A stretch of DNA of 6,885 nucleotides from Gammaproteobacteria bacterium (GCA_029882235.1 JAOULB010000112.1:1-6885), one strand, 5' to 3'; shown: positions 1 to 6,538, counted from the stretch's first letter. Notes: a model not told the origin generated them from the sequence alone. Made by a program: numbers and translations.

Positions 1-554
1 CACTTAACGGATTCCTGAGCAGTTACTCGTACTACTATCGAGTTTAATCCTCGCGCATAGATCCAGACGATGACAGATAGAATAAAAATCCCGAAGATGA
101 CGGGGTAAGTCTCCCAGACCATTTGTGCTGAAATGAGTGGGTTTTCAAGAAAGCGAAGTGATGTCGCATCAAGACGCATTTGTAAATAGGCATAGTAGCC
201 GAAGTCAGTCGTATAAAATAAAATGACGACGAATTGTGCGATTATGAAATATACAAACCAGAGTCTTCGATGTAATTTGGAAGCGTATGGGCTTGTCCAT
301 TTTATCCAGCCAATAAGAAAAAGTGGTAGCGAGAGCAACAGCGCCAGGCGCAAATCAAACTTAAAACCAATATAAAATGACTTTAGCAGGGTGAGTGCAG
401 ATACCGCATCATCTGGATTGGAAAATAACAGCCAGAACCCAAATCTTAGAACAGAAAAGAATACGAGATTAAGGGCCAGTATTCCCAGGATTAATTTTAC
501 TGTTCCGGGTAAAGAACTAAAGGCAGATTTTAAAAATGGCTGTGGAGTATTCAT
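1..554 (-). CDS. Partial LTA-synthase/sulfatase-family membrane protein (N-terminal 184 codons, cut by left edge)
   Basis: Reading the minus strand from the ATG at 554 gives an open frame to the window edge with no stop. It begins MNTPQPFLKSAF and has four hydrophobic segments at about residues 20-45, 66-84, 98-116 and 150-168. The stretches FYIGFKFDLRLALL (60-73) and DFGYYAYLQMRLDA (117-130), followed by MVWETYPV, recall the membrane domain of proteobacterial LTA-synthase-like proteins. In that family an N-terminal membrane bundle carries a periplasmic sulfatase-fold domain that moves phosphoglycerol or a related phospho-group onto an envelope acceptor. The catalytic domain lies outside the window, so activity and substrate cannot be judged. 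An in-frame TAG six codons upstream leaves 554 as the only plausible start; no good Shine-Dalgarno precedes it. It diverges from the phosphatase gene. The open frame and membrane topology are seen directly; the family is recognised from memory. Confidence 0.65.
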   Translation of the reverse strand, partial: MNTPQPFLKSAFSSLPGTVKLILGILALNLVFFSVLRFGFWLLFSNPDDAVSALTLLKSFYIGFKFDLRLALLLSLPLFLIGWIKWTSPYASKLHRRLWFVYFIIAQFVVILFYTTDFGYYAYLQMRLDATSLRFLENPLISAQMVWETYPVIFGIFILSVIVWIYARGLNSIVVRVTAQESVK

Positions 555-609
555 TTGACAGTAATTAGTCTATCTACATCAGGTTAATACAGAATTGAAT
601 TGATTAAGC

Positions 610-615
610 ATTATA
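610..615 (-). promoter_or_regulatory. Candidate -10 box (TATAAT) for the left membrane-protein gene
   Basis: On the minus strand this hexamer reads TATAAT, a perfect sigma-70 -10 match, within ACTATAATGC. Transcription would start near 603, giving a leader of about 48 bases before the ATG at 554. No recognisable -35 box lies 16-18 bases upstream, and the whole gap is very AT-rich, so a chance match is possible. Confidence 0.33.
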
Positions 616-661
616 GTAATTTTTTCCGGGATTAATATAGCGAGAATAAAAATATATTTTA

Positions 662-670
662 TGCTTTAAT
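662..670 (+). promoter_or_regulatory. Candidate extended -10 promoter for the phosphatase operon
   Basis: TG-C-TTTAAT fits an extended -10 element (TGn followed by a 5/6 match to TATAAT) and would start transcription near 677, about 34 bases before the ATG at 711. There is no convincing -35 box, which extended -10 promoters can lack. In such AT-rich DNA (555-704) this is only a suggestion. The remainder of this 150-base gap shows no gene and no strong hairpin. Confidence 0.22.
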
Positions 671-710
671 TATTATTCAAATTATTAAAGTTAAGTAGAT
701 TGTTGTGAGT

Positions 711-2072
711 ATGTCATCAAAACGTTTTTCTAACTGGATATTCTATCCTGTCGTTGCACTCGTTGCGCTAGTCTTTGTTTATGCTGTTGCTCGATTTATT
801 CATATAGCCATTGGTAGCATATATCAAGGCGACAGGGGTGCATATCTGCAGCTTCCCACTCCAACGGCCATCACTATTCGTTGGCAGACTAGTGAAAGCG
901 GTCGAGGGCTTGTTAAGTACGGACTTGCACCGAATGAACTCACGAATATAAAAGAAGCAGATGAGACTAGTGATAGTCATGAGGTTAGGCTGGAAGGACT
1001 GAAACCAGCGACCCGATATTATTATGCTTATGGAACAAAAGATGGGGTAATGACAAGCAATTCAGAACACTGGTTTATCACCGCTCCAGAACCTGAGTCC
1101 AGGCAATCGACACGTTTCTGGGTAATTGGCGATGCGGGTCGTGCGGTCCCAAAACAGGCCGCTGTACGTGATGCCATGCTCAGCTGGGTGAAACAGAATC
1201 CAAGAAAACAACAGGCCTATCTGGATTTCATGTTAACAACCGGCGATAACGCCTATGAATCTGGAAGAAATGAAGAATATCAAACAGGTTTTTTTCTGCC
1301 CTATAAGAATATTCTAAAAAATATTCCTGTTTGGCCAGCCTATGGCAATCATGATGCCAGGCGCTGGGCCTATTTTGATCTGTTTAGCTTGCCTGAAGAT
1401 GCGGAGTCAGGTGGGGTCGCTTCCGATACGGAAAACTATTATTCCTTTGATTATGCCAACGTACATGTCATTGTGCTTGATTCACAGGTCTCAAGCCGAA
1501 GCGCTGATGGAGAGATGGCCGTCTGGCTACGTAAAGATCTGGCGCAGACAAATAAAGACTGGATTATTGCAGTCATGCATCATCCTCCTTATTCGAAGGG
1601 CTCGCATGATTCTGATAACGAGTCAGATAGCCGTGGTCGATTATTTGATGTACGTGAAAACCTTCTCCCAATACTCGAAAAAGGTGGGGTTGATCTGGTT
1701 TTTACCGGTCATAGTCATGTCTATGAACGTTCCTATCTGATCGGCTGTCATTACGGTACATCTGACGAACTCAAAGACTCCATGTTATTCGACAACTCAA
1801 CAAATGGTCCTTATTTGAAATCAAACACCAAACCAAAACCCTATCAGGGAACAGTATATGCGGTTGTTGGGTCATCATCACGTGCCGATCATGGTCAGCT
1901 GAACCATCCCGTGATGGCCGCTTCAAAAAGAGAAACGGGTTCGCTGATTGTTGATATCGAAGACCTAAGTCTAAAAGCCTATTTTATTAATGACATGGCC
2001 CAGGTCACAGACACGTTTAAAATTGAAAAAGGTGTAGAGACAATTCAGACTCGTCCTGAAAACTGTCAATAA
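711..2072 (+). CDS. Purple acid phosphatase-like metallophosphoesterase, exported or membrane-anchored
   Basis: A 453-residue protein. Residues 9-35 are hydrophobic after a short basic start, indicating a signal anchor or a signal peptide (an A-V-A at 25-27 could be cut), so the enzyme should act outside the inner membrane. Residues about 43-128 look like the fibronectin-III-like N-terminal domain of purple acid phosphatases. The catalytic domain follows with all five metal motifs: GDAG 140-143, GDNAY 178-182, GNHD 212-215, HHPPY 290-294 and GHSHVYERS 333-341. By family knowledge these give ligands D141, D179, Y182, N213, H290, H334 and H336 for a dinuclear Fe(III)-M(II) site that hydrolyses phosphate monoesters or related bonds. 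GTG at 705 is an in-frame alternative start; ATG at 711 is chosen because ATG is commoner, and neither has a strong Shine-Dalgarno. It is followed after 14 bases by the DUF2007 gene. The natural substrate is unknown. Confidence 0.88.
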   Translation: MSSKRFSNWIFYPVVALVALVFVYAVARFIHIAIGSIYQGDRGAYLQLPTPTAITIRWQTSESGRGLVKYGLAPNELTNIKEADETSDSHEVRLEGLKPATRYYYAYGTKDGVMTSNSEHWFITAPEPESRQSTRFWVIGDAGRAVPKQAAVRDAMLSWVKQNPRKQQAYLDFMLTTGDNAYESGRNEEYQTGFFLPYKNILKNIPVWPAYGNHDARRWAYFDLFSLPEDAESGGVASDTENYYSFDYANVHVIVLDSQVSSRSADGEMAVWLRKDLAQTNKDWIIAVMHHPPYSKGSHDSDNESDSRGRLFDVRENLLPILEKGGVDLVFTGHSHVYERSYLIGCHYGTSDELKDSMLFDNSTNGPYLKSNTKPKPYQGTVYAVVGSSSRADHGQLNHPVMAASKRETGSLIVDIEDLSLKAYFINDMAQVTDTFKIEKGVETIQTRPENCQ

Positions 2073-2086
2073 TATATTTACGCAAT

Positions 2087-2314
2087 ATGAAATTTCTTTA
2101 TAGCCCAGCAACCAATATAGAGGCACACCTGTTAAAAGATATTCTTGCTCAGGAAGGACTGACCTGTGAATTGCGTGGTGAGTACTTACAGGGCGGAATA
2201 GGTGAATTACCTCCCATGGGAATTGTTCAGTTGTTTGTTGCTGATGATGAATATGCCAGCGCAGAAAAAATAGTTAAAGCCTGGGAAGCTGGTGAATATG
2301 AAATCGAGGAGTAG
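2087..2314 (+). CDS. DUF2007-type small protein (putative signal-transducing, GlnB-like fold)
   Basis: A 75-residue acidic cytoplasmic protein with no signal peptide or membrane segment. It starts MKFLYSPATNIEAHLLKDIL, contains the hallmark EYLQGGIGELPP around residues 32-43 and VQLFVADDEYASAEKIV around 47-63, and ends in an acidic tail. This pattern (a beta strand, a helix carrying EAH, a GxGELP loop, then a strand and an 'A...I' helix) matches the DUF2007 family, which has a ferredoxin/GlnB-like fold and no settled function. Its length is typical for the family. It begins 14 bases after the phosphatase stop with only a weak ribosome site, so it is probably co-transcribed with that gene and perhaps translationally dependent on it. 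The role here is unknown. Confidence 0.8.
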   Translation: MKFLYSPATNIEAHLLKDILAQEGLTCELRGEYLQGGIGELPPMGIVQLFVADDEYASAEKIVKAWEAGEYEIEE

Positions 2315-2349
2315 GTAAAATCGGTAAGTTTTATATTGATTTAGAGCAT

Positions 2350-2363
2350 TTGATCTGAATCAA
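2350..2363. promoter_or_regulatory. FNR/ANR-family operator (perfect TTGAT-N4-ATCAA)
   Basis: TTGAT-CTGA-ATCAA is an exact match to the palindromic consensus for FNR, ANR and DNR regulators. Its centre (2356.5) lies 41.5 bases upstream of the start predicted from the -10 box at 2386-2391, the classic class II activator position. An extra TTGAT half-site lies at 2336-2340. The site predicts activation of the downstream response regulator under low oxygen, or by NO if a DNR-like protein binds. Confidence 0.72.
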
Positions 2364-2385
2364 GAAAAGTCTCTCAAGTTGCCTT

Positions 2386-2391
2386 TCTAAT
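2386..2391 (+). promoter_or_regulatory. -10 box (TCTAAT) of the response-regulator promoter
   Basis: TCTAAT matches TATAAT at five of six bases and lies exactly 22 bases after the end of the FNR-type site, as expected when the activator replaces a -35 element. The predicted transcription start is near 2398, leaving a leader of about 52 bases to the ATG at 2450. No separate -35 consensus is present, which fits an activator-dependent promoter. Confidence 0.5.
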
Positions 2392-2449
2392 CTAAATTTT
2401 TTTCTTTGTATGTCGATACAGGATGAGGTATGTGTTTTGTGGGAATAAT

Positions 2450-3664
2450 ATGAAAATCCTGGCGATCGAAGACGAAGAGCTGACCCAGCAGTTTATTCAA
2501 ACCGTTTTAAGCAAGGAATATCAGGTTCATATCGCCGGTAGTGGTGAAGAGGGGCTGCAACTGGCAGGCGAGATTCAGCCGGATATGATTATTCTCGATG
2601 TAAATATGCCCGGGATGAATGGTTATGAAGTATGTGAACGTCTGAAGCAGGATACAAAAACCGAATCCATTCCAGTTGTTTTTCTCTCCGCTCATTCTGA
2701 TCTGGAAGAGCGTATGCAGGGCTATGCTGTGGGCGCTGAAGACTATCTGGTTAAACCCTGTGAACCTGAAACCATTCGCGCAAAGATTAAAGTCTTAATC
2801 AATTATCGAGAACAGTGTGCCGCGCTAAAGAAGCAGTTTACTGAAGCCAGGAAAATTGCGCATATAGCAATGACAGGCAATAGTGAACTGGGTATGGTTA
2901 TTCAGTTTGTGCAAAATAGTTATGCCTTACAAACGTATGATGACTTGAGTAAAACATTTTTTGACTTTACCAATAGTCTAAATATTCATTGTGCCTTGAT
3001 CGCCTGTAGTGAAAATAAATCTCATTATTACTCTTCCACGGGTGCCATATCACCATTAGAAAAAGAGTTGCTGGATAAAGCGTGTGAACATAAAAAAAGA
3101 ATTATAGATTTTGAACAACGAACATTTATAAGTTATCCCTATGCGTCTTTGTTTGTTAAAAATATGCCCATTGATGATGCTGAACGCTATGGCCGAATAA
3201 AAGATGTATTACCCATCGCGCTTGGCGTATTTAATAATAAAATATTTGCATTAAATACTGAAAAACTATTACACCAGCAATCTGAAGAACTTACGGTTTC
3301 ATTTGATAATATTAAAACTGCATTGTTATCTTTAAGTAATTCACTGGGGCAGAACCAGCAAAAGAGTATGGACATAATGCGTGGCATGATGTCTGATTTG
3401 AATGATCTATTGCCTGGCCTGGGCCTGGAAGAAGATCAGGAAGAGTTAATCCTGAATAGTATTGAAAAAGCAGTCGAAAATTCCCATCAGACTAAAGATG
3501 TCGGGGAAGATATGAATGCGACTTTTCAGACAGTTATTAATGAACTACAACAATTGCTCGATAAACAGAAATCACTACTCGATAAAATGGTAGAGAAAAA
3601 TTCGGCATCTCATTCTGATGCCAAACTGGTGTCGAGTAAAACCTCTGATGTAGATCTTTTTTAA
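2450..3664 (+). CDS. Response regulator: receiver domain plus unassigned middle domain and helical C-terminus
   Basis: A 404-residue cytoplasmic protein. Residues 1-118 are a CheY-like receiver with the acidic pair E7/D8, phosphoacceptor D50 in IILDVNMPGMNGYE, S80 in VVFLSAH and K102 in YLVKP, so it should be phosphorylated by a histidine kinase, none of which is encoded nearby. A short helix (about 113-135) leads to residues 140-275, an alpha/beta-looking region with no motif I can assign (possibly GAF-like), containing SLNIHCALIA and LFVKNMPIDD. Residues 276-383 are predominantly helical and coiled-coil-like, followed by a polar tail ending DVDLF. No helix-turn-helix, GGDEF, EAL, HD-GYP or kinase motif is visible, so output by protein contact is likely. 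An in-frame ATG at 2423 would add nine residues (MRYVFCGNN), but receiver domains normally begin at MKILAIED and GTGGGA precedes 2450 at workable distance, so 2450 is preferred. It ends 7 bases from the speE stop. Confidence 0.85.
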   Translation: MKILAIEDEELTQQFIQTVLSKEYQVHIAGSGEEGLQLAGEIQPDMIILDVNMPGMNGYEVCERLKQDTKTESIPVVFLSAHSDLEERMQGYAVGAEDYLVKPCEPETIRAKIKVLINYREQCAALKKQFTEARKIAHIAMTGNSELGMVIQFVQNSYALQTYDDLSKTFFDFTNSLNIHCALIACSENKSHYYSSTGAISPLEKELLDKACEHKKRIIDFEQRTFISYPYASLFVKNMPIDDAERYGRIKDVLPIALGVFNNKIFALNTEKLLHQQSEELTVSFDNIKTALLSLSNSLGQNQQKSMDIMRGMMSDLNDLLPGLGLEEDQEELILNSIEKAVENSHQTKDVGEDMNATFQTVINELQQLLDKQKSLLDKMVEKNSASHSDAKLVSSKTSDVDLF

Positions 3665-3671
3665 TCAATCA

Positions 3672-4517
3672 TCATGCTTTTGTAAGCAAGGGTGGTTCGA
3701 TCAGTGCCGCCTGATGCATCTCTGAACTGTAGTAAAGTGTTTCAAAGGGTCTATTCTTCGAATCCGCGCTTCTAAATTCACGCAGATCACCCGTTTTACC
3801 TGCCATTGTCGCAGACCACCATCCAGATGGATAAACAGGTTGAGGAAATCCAAGCGTGTTAACCTGACTAAAACCAGCATTAAGCATGGCGGCGCGCATA
3901 GAAGTCAGCAGCTTAAGATGCACCAGGGGTGATTCGCTTTGTTGAACCAGGATACCATTGTCACCGAGCGCAGCATGGCAGTCACGATAAAAGGCCTCAT
4001 TGAACAGGCCTTCGGCGGGGCCTACGGGATCAGTGCTGTCTACAATGATGACATCATAAAACCCAGCCTCAGTTTCCTTGACCCATTTCAGGCCATCAAC
4101 AAAATGCAACTCAGCGCGAGCATCGTTATTTGATTCGCACAGCGCTGGAAAATATTGTTCAGACAGGCGTGTAACACGTTCATCAATTTCGACCTGTTGC
4201 GCCTGTTTTACTTCAGGATGTTTTAGCACCTCTTTTAGGGTGCCGCAGTCACCGCCACCAATGATAAGGACGCGCTCGGGTGCAGGGTGGGTATATAGAA
4301 CGGGGTGACTCATCATTTCGTGATAGAGAAAATTATCCCGATCAGTCAGCATGATAAAACCATCGATCACCATCAGATTGCCAAAATCCGTTGTCGCATA
4401 GATTTCAATTTTCTGAAAATCAGTCTGCTCTTCGTGTAGCTTTTCGTTTACACGTAAAGAAAAGGCGAGACCACTTTCTTTACTGACCTCAGTAAACCAT
4501 TTACCTTCCAACGTCAT
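3672..4517 (-). CDS. speE: Spermidine synthase (polyamine aminopropyltransferase)
   Basis: SpeE transfers the aminopropyl group of decarboxylated SAM to putrescine, giving spermidine and methylthioadenosine in the cytoplasm. The 281-residue length is typical. Visible landmarks are QKIEIYATTDFGNLMVIDG (35-53), TDRDNFLYHEMMSH (58-71), the nucleotide loop VLIIGGGDCGTLKEVLKH (83-100), VEID (109-112), DGLKW (141-145), and VDSTDPVGPAEGLF (159-172) with catalytic D160 and D163, then QPVYPSGWWSATM (226-238) in the amine pocket. The ATG at 4517 is preceded by GGAG with a six-base spacer (plus-strand 4524-4527), the clearest ribosome site in the window, which fixes the start. It is transcribed divergently from speA. 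No speD is nearby, so decarboxylated SAM must come from elsewhere. Closely related aminopropyltransferases with other amine acceptors cannot be excluded by sequence alone. Confidence 0.93.
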   Translation of the reverse strand: MTLEGKWFTEVSKESGLAFSLRVNEKLHEEQTDFQKIEIYATTDFGNLMVIDGFIMLTDRDNFLYHEMMSHPVLYTHPAPERVLIIGGGDCGTLKEVLKHPEVKQAQQVEIDERVTRLSEQYFPALCESNNDARAELHFVDGLKWVKETEAGFYDVIIVDSTDPVGPAEGLFNEAFYRDCHAALGDNGILVQQSESPLVHLKLLTSMRAAMLNAGFSQVNTLGFPQPVYPSGWWSATMAGKTGDLREFRSADSKNRPFETLYYSSEMHQAALIEPPLLTKA

Positions 4518-4621
4518 GTCTTACTCCGCATTTAAGTGTTTGCGCTATGGCTATATACCAAATTGAACTATTCTTATATATTGTCGCCATTTATGGCTGC
4601 CCCATGCAATAGAAAATTACA
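4518..4621. promoter_or_regulatory. Divergent speE/speA control region
   Basis: These 104 bases separate the start codons of speE and speA and must hold promoters for both unless transcription enters from further away. The centre is rich in TATA-like runs; TATATT at 4577-4582 is a 5/6 plus-strand -10 match for speA without a good -35 partner. On the minus strand only the speE ribosome site (GGAG, 4524-4527) is clear. The heptamer TATGGCT occurs twice (4546-4552 and 4592-4598), and a dyad lies at 4586-4597. No riboswitch-like structure or leader peptide is evident. Confidence 0.5.
4586..4597. repeat. Short dyad GCCAT-TT-ATGGC upstream of speA
   Basis: Two 5-base arms are perfectly inverted around a 2-base centre, which ends 25 bases before the speA ATG. 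The centre is too tight for a stable RNA hairpin, so if functional it is more likely a protein-binding site on DNA. One arm also belongs to the repeated TATGGCT heptamer. No known regulator consensus is recognised, and a palindrome this short may be chance. Confidence 0.3.
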
Positions 4622-6523
4622 ATGACCGACTGGAATATTGAAAAAGCGCGCAAGATTTATAACCTGACTCATTGGAGTGGGGGGTATTTTGATATTAATG
4701 AGCAAGGACATTTGTGTGCCTATCCTGATGGCGATCACAGCAAGCCCGGCATCGATCTCTATGAGCTCAGCAACAATTTTCACGAGTTGGAATTAAAACT
4801 TCCCGTCCTTGTGCGTTTCAACGATATTTTGCATGACCGCATCGACCGTCTATGTGAAGCCTTTGATAATGCCATTGCACAGAATCAGTATCAGGGTAGT
4901 TATCAGCCCGTTTATCCCATCAAGGTGAATCAACAACAGTCGGTTGTCAGTGAGATCATCAAACATGGACAGGCACGAGTTGGACTTGAGGCCGGAAGTA
5001 AGCCTGAGCTACTGGCCGTCATGGCCATGTCATATCAGGACGGCAGTGTCATTGTCTGCAATGGCTATAAGGATCGTGAATACGTCAGACTTGCCTTAAT
5101 CGGATTACAACTCGGCCTTCAAGTTTATATCGTGATTGAAAAGGTCTCTGAGCTTGAGCTGGTCATCGAAGAGGCCCAAAGCATGGGAGTGACGCCACTG
5201 CTGGGGATACGCACCCGACTTGCATCCATTGGCGCAGGTAAGTGGCAAAATACAGGTGGGGAAAAATCAAAGTTTGGTGTGACTGCGGCACAATTACTTC
5301 AGTGTGTAAATCGTTTGCAGGAACTGAATATGAGCCAATGCTTGCAGATGTTGCATTGTCACCTTGGGTCACAGATTGCCAATATCAGCGATATACAACG
5401 TGGCTTGCGCGAATGTGCGCGTACATATGCAGAGCTGCATAATTTGAATATACCGATCAAGATTGTCGATGTTGGTGGCGGTCTCGGAATTGATTATGAA
5501 GGTACACGTTCGCGTAGTTTTTGTTCAGTCAATTATTCATTACAGGAATATGCCAATAATGTCGTGCATACCTTCTGGGAGATTTGCCAGGAACAGGATT
5601 TAACACATCCGAATATATTCACTGAATCAGGCCGAGCCTTAACGGCGCATCACGCCATGTTGATCACGAATGTTATCGAAACGGGACAGAACAACGAACC
5701 TCAGGCGATGCTTCCACCTGATGAGTCGGCTGAGATCATTCTGCATGACTTATGGAAAGATTATCAGTTATTGATAGAGTCAAAAACTGATCGTGCTGCA
5801 GTTGAAATTTATCATGATGCAATCCATGCAATAAGCCAGGTGCACAGTATGTACAGCCATGGTGTACTTGATTTGTCGCAACGCGCAAAGGCGGAAGAAC
5901 TTTATTATGCAATTTGCTGGCATTTGAAAAATACATTAACGCCTGATAGTCGTAGTCATCGTGAGGTGCTTGATGATTTGCATGATCGACTGGCGGAAAA
6001 ATATTTCTGTAATCTCTCTATCTTTCAATCCCTGCCTGATGTCTGGGCTATCGAACAGATATTCCCCATCACGCCATTACATCGACTTGAACAGGAGCCG
6101 GAAAATCGTGGTGTCATTGAAGATATCACCTGCGACTCCGATGGTCGTATCGACCACTATGTTGATAATGAAGGCATTGAAAGCAGTCTGCCATTACATC
6201 AGATCAAACCAGGCGAGAAGTACCTGCTAGGGATTTTTCTTGTTGGTGCTTATCAGGAGATTCTGGGTGATATGCATAACCTGTTTGGCGACACAGACGC
6301 GGTGAATATTTCTCTGAATGAACAGGGTGGCTATCAGTTTAGTCAACCCATGCCGGGTGATTCCGTAGCGGATGTATTAAATTATGTCAGGTTTGACAGC
6401 AACGAGCTGTTGCAATTGTATAAAAACAAAATAGATAGAAAGAATTTACCCTCTGAGTTACAACAACAATATCTGCAGGAACTGGAAGATGGGCTCAATG
6501 GTTATACCTATCTTGAAGAATAG
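4622..6523 (+). CDS. speA: Biosynthetic arginine decarboxylase
   Basis: SpeA is the PLP-dependent fold-III enzyme converting L-arginine to agmatine and CO2, the first step of the agmatine route to putrescine. The 633-residue length matches bacterial SpeA. The order is: N-terminal YFDINEQGHL (22-31); PLP lysine K101 in YPVYPIKVNQQQ; LEAGSKPEL (122-130); GIRTRL (195-200); KFGV (217-220); HCHLGSQ (245-251); the phosphate-binding GGGLGIDY (285-292); ESGRAL (335-340); the SpeA-specific insert (about 370-470); the active-site cysteine motif DITCDSDG (501-508, C504); and GAYQEILGDMHNLFGD (542-557). All expected active-site motifs are intact. The start follows the conserved DWNIEKARKIYN opening; the ribosome site is weak. 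A 15-base gap leads to the cupin gene, suggesting one transcript. Agmatinase or agmatine deiminase genes are not in the window. Confidence 0.96.
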   Translation: MTDWNIEKARKIYNLTHWSGGYFDINEQGHLCAYPDGDHSKPGIDLYELSNNFHELELKLPVLVRFNDILHDRIDRLCEAFDNAIAQNQYQGSYQPVYPIKVNQQQSVVSEIIKHGQARVGLEAGSKPELLAVMAMSYQDGSVIVCNGYKDREYVRLALIGLQLGLQVYIVIEKVSELELVIEEAQSMGVTPLLGIRTRLASIGAGKWQNTGGEKSKFGVTAAQLLQCVNRLQELNMSQCLQMLHCHLGSQIANISDIQRGLRECARTYAELHNLNIPIKIVDVGGGLGIDYEGTRSRSFCSVNYSLQEYANNVVHTFWEICQEQDLTHPNIFTESGRALTAHHAMLITNVIETGQNNEPQAMLPPDESAEIILHDLWKDYQLLIESKTDRAAVEIYHDAIHAISQVHSMYSHGVLDLSQRAKAEELYYAICWHLKNTLTPDSRSHREVLDDLHDRLAEKYFCNLSIFQSLPDVWAIEQIFPITPLHRLEQEPENRGVIEDITCDSDGRIDHYVDNEGIESSLPLHQIKPGEKYLLGIFLVGAYQEILGDMHNLFGDTDAVNISLNEQGGYQFSQPMPGDSVADVLNYVRFDSNELLQLYKNKIDRKNLPSELQQQYLQELEDGLNGYTYLEE

Positions 6524-6538
6524 AGTGAGCGTGAAAGC

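Noticed and set aside
555..560. Perfect TTGACA (-35 consensus) on the plus strand immediately upstream of the left gene's start codon
   Set aside because: No -10-like hexamer lies 16-18 bases downstream (the nearest candidate, TTAATA at 584, is too far), so it is probably a chance match.
555..704. Possible PhoB box upstream of the phosphatase gene
   Set aside because: Only one CTGTCA-like half (minus strand, next to 560) is present; no second direct repeat at the 11-base spacing that a Pho box needs.
1342..1740. 132-residue plus-strand open frame inside the phosphatase gene
   Set aside because: It lies wholly within a well-supported coding region in another frame, and its translation has no recognisable domain.
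2316..2336. TAAAA...TTTTA inverted repeat just after the DUF2007 stop as a terminator
   Set aside because: The stem is purely A/T and short, with no GC core, and would not be stable.
2423..2449. Nine-residue N-terminal extension of the response regulator from the ATG at 2423
   Set aside because: MRYVFCGNN has no counterpart in receiver domains, which begin at the MKILAIED strand, and the upstream GG is too close to that ATG to be a ribosome site.
3646..3686. Weak inverted repeats (TGATG/CATCA, GCTT/AAGC) around the convergent stop codons as a shared terminator
   Set aside because: Stems are only 4-5 bases, with a long loop or no following T run; not a credible intrinsic terminator.
4574..4783. 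69-residue minus-strand open frame across the speA start and upstream gap
   Set aside because: It overlaps the conserved N-terminus of speA, has no recognisable domain and is best explained as an antisense shadow.
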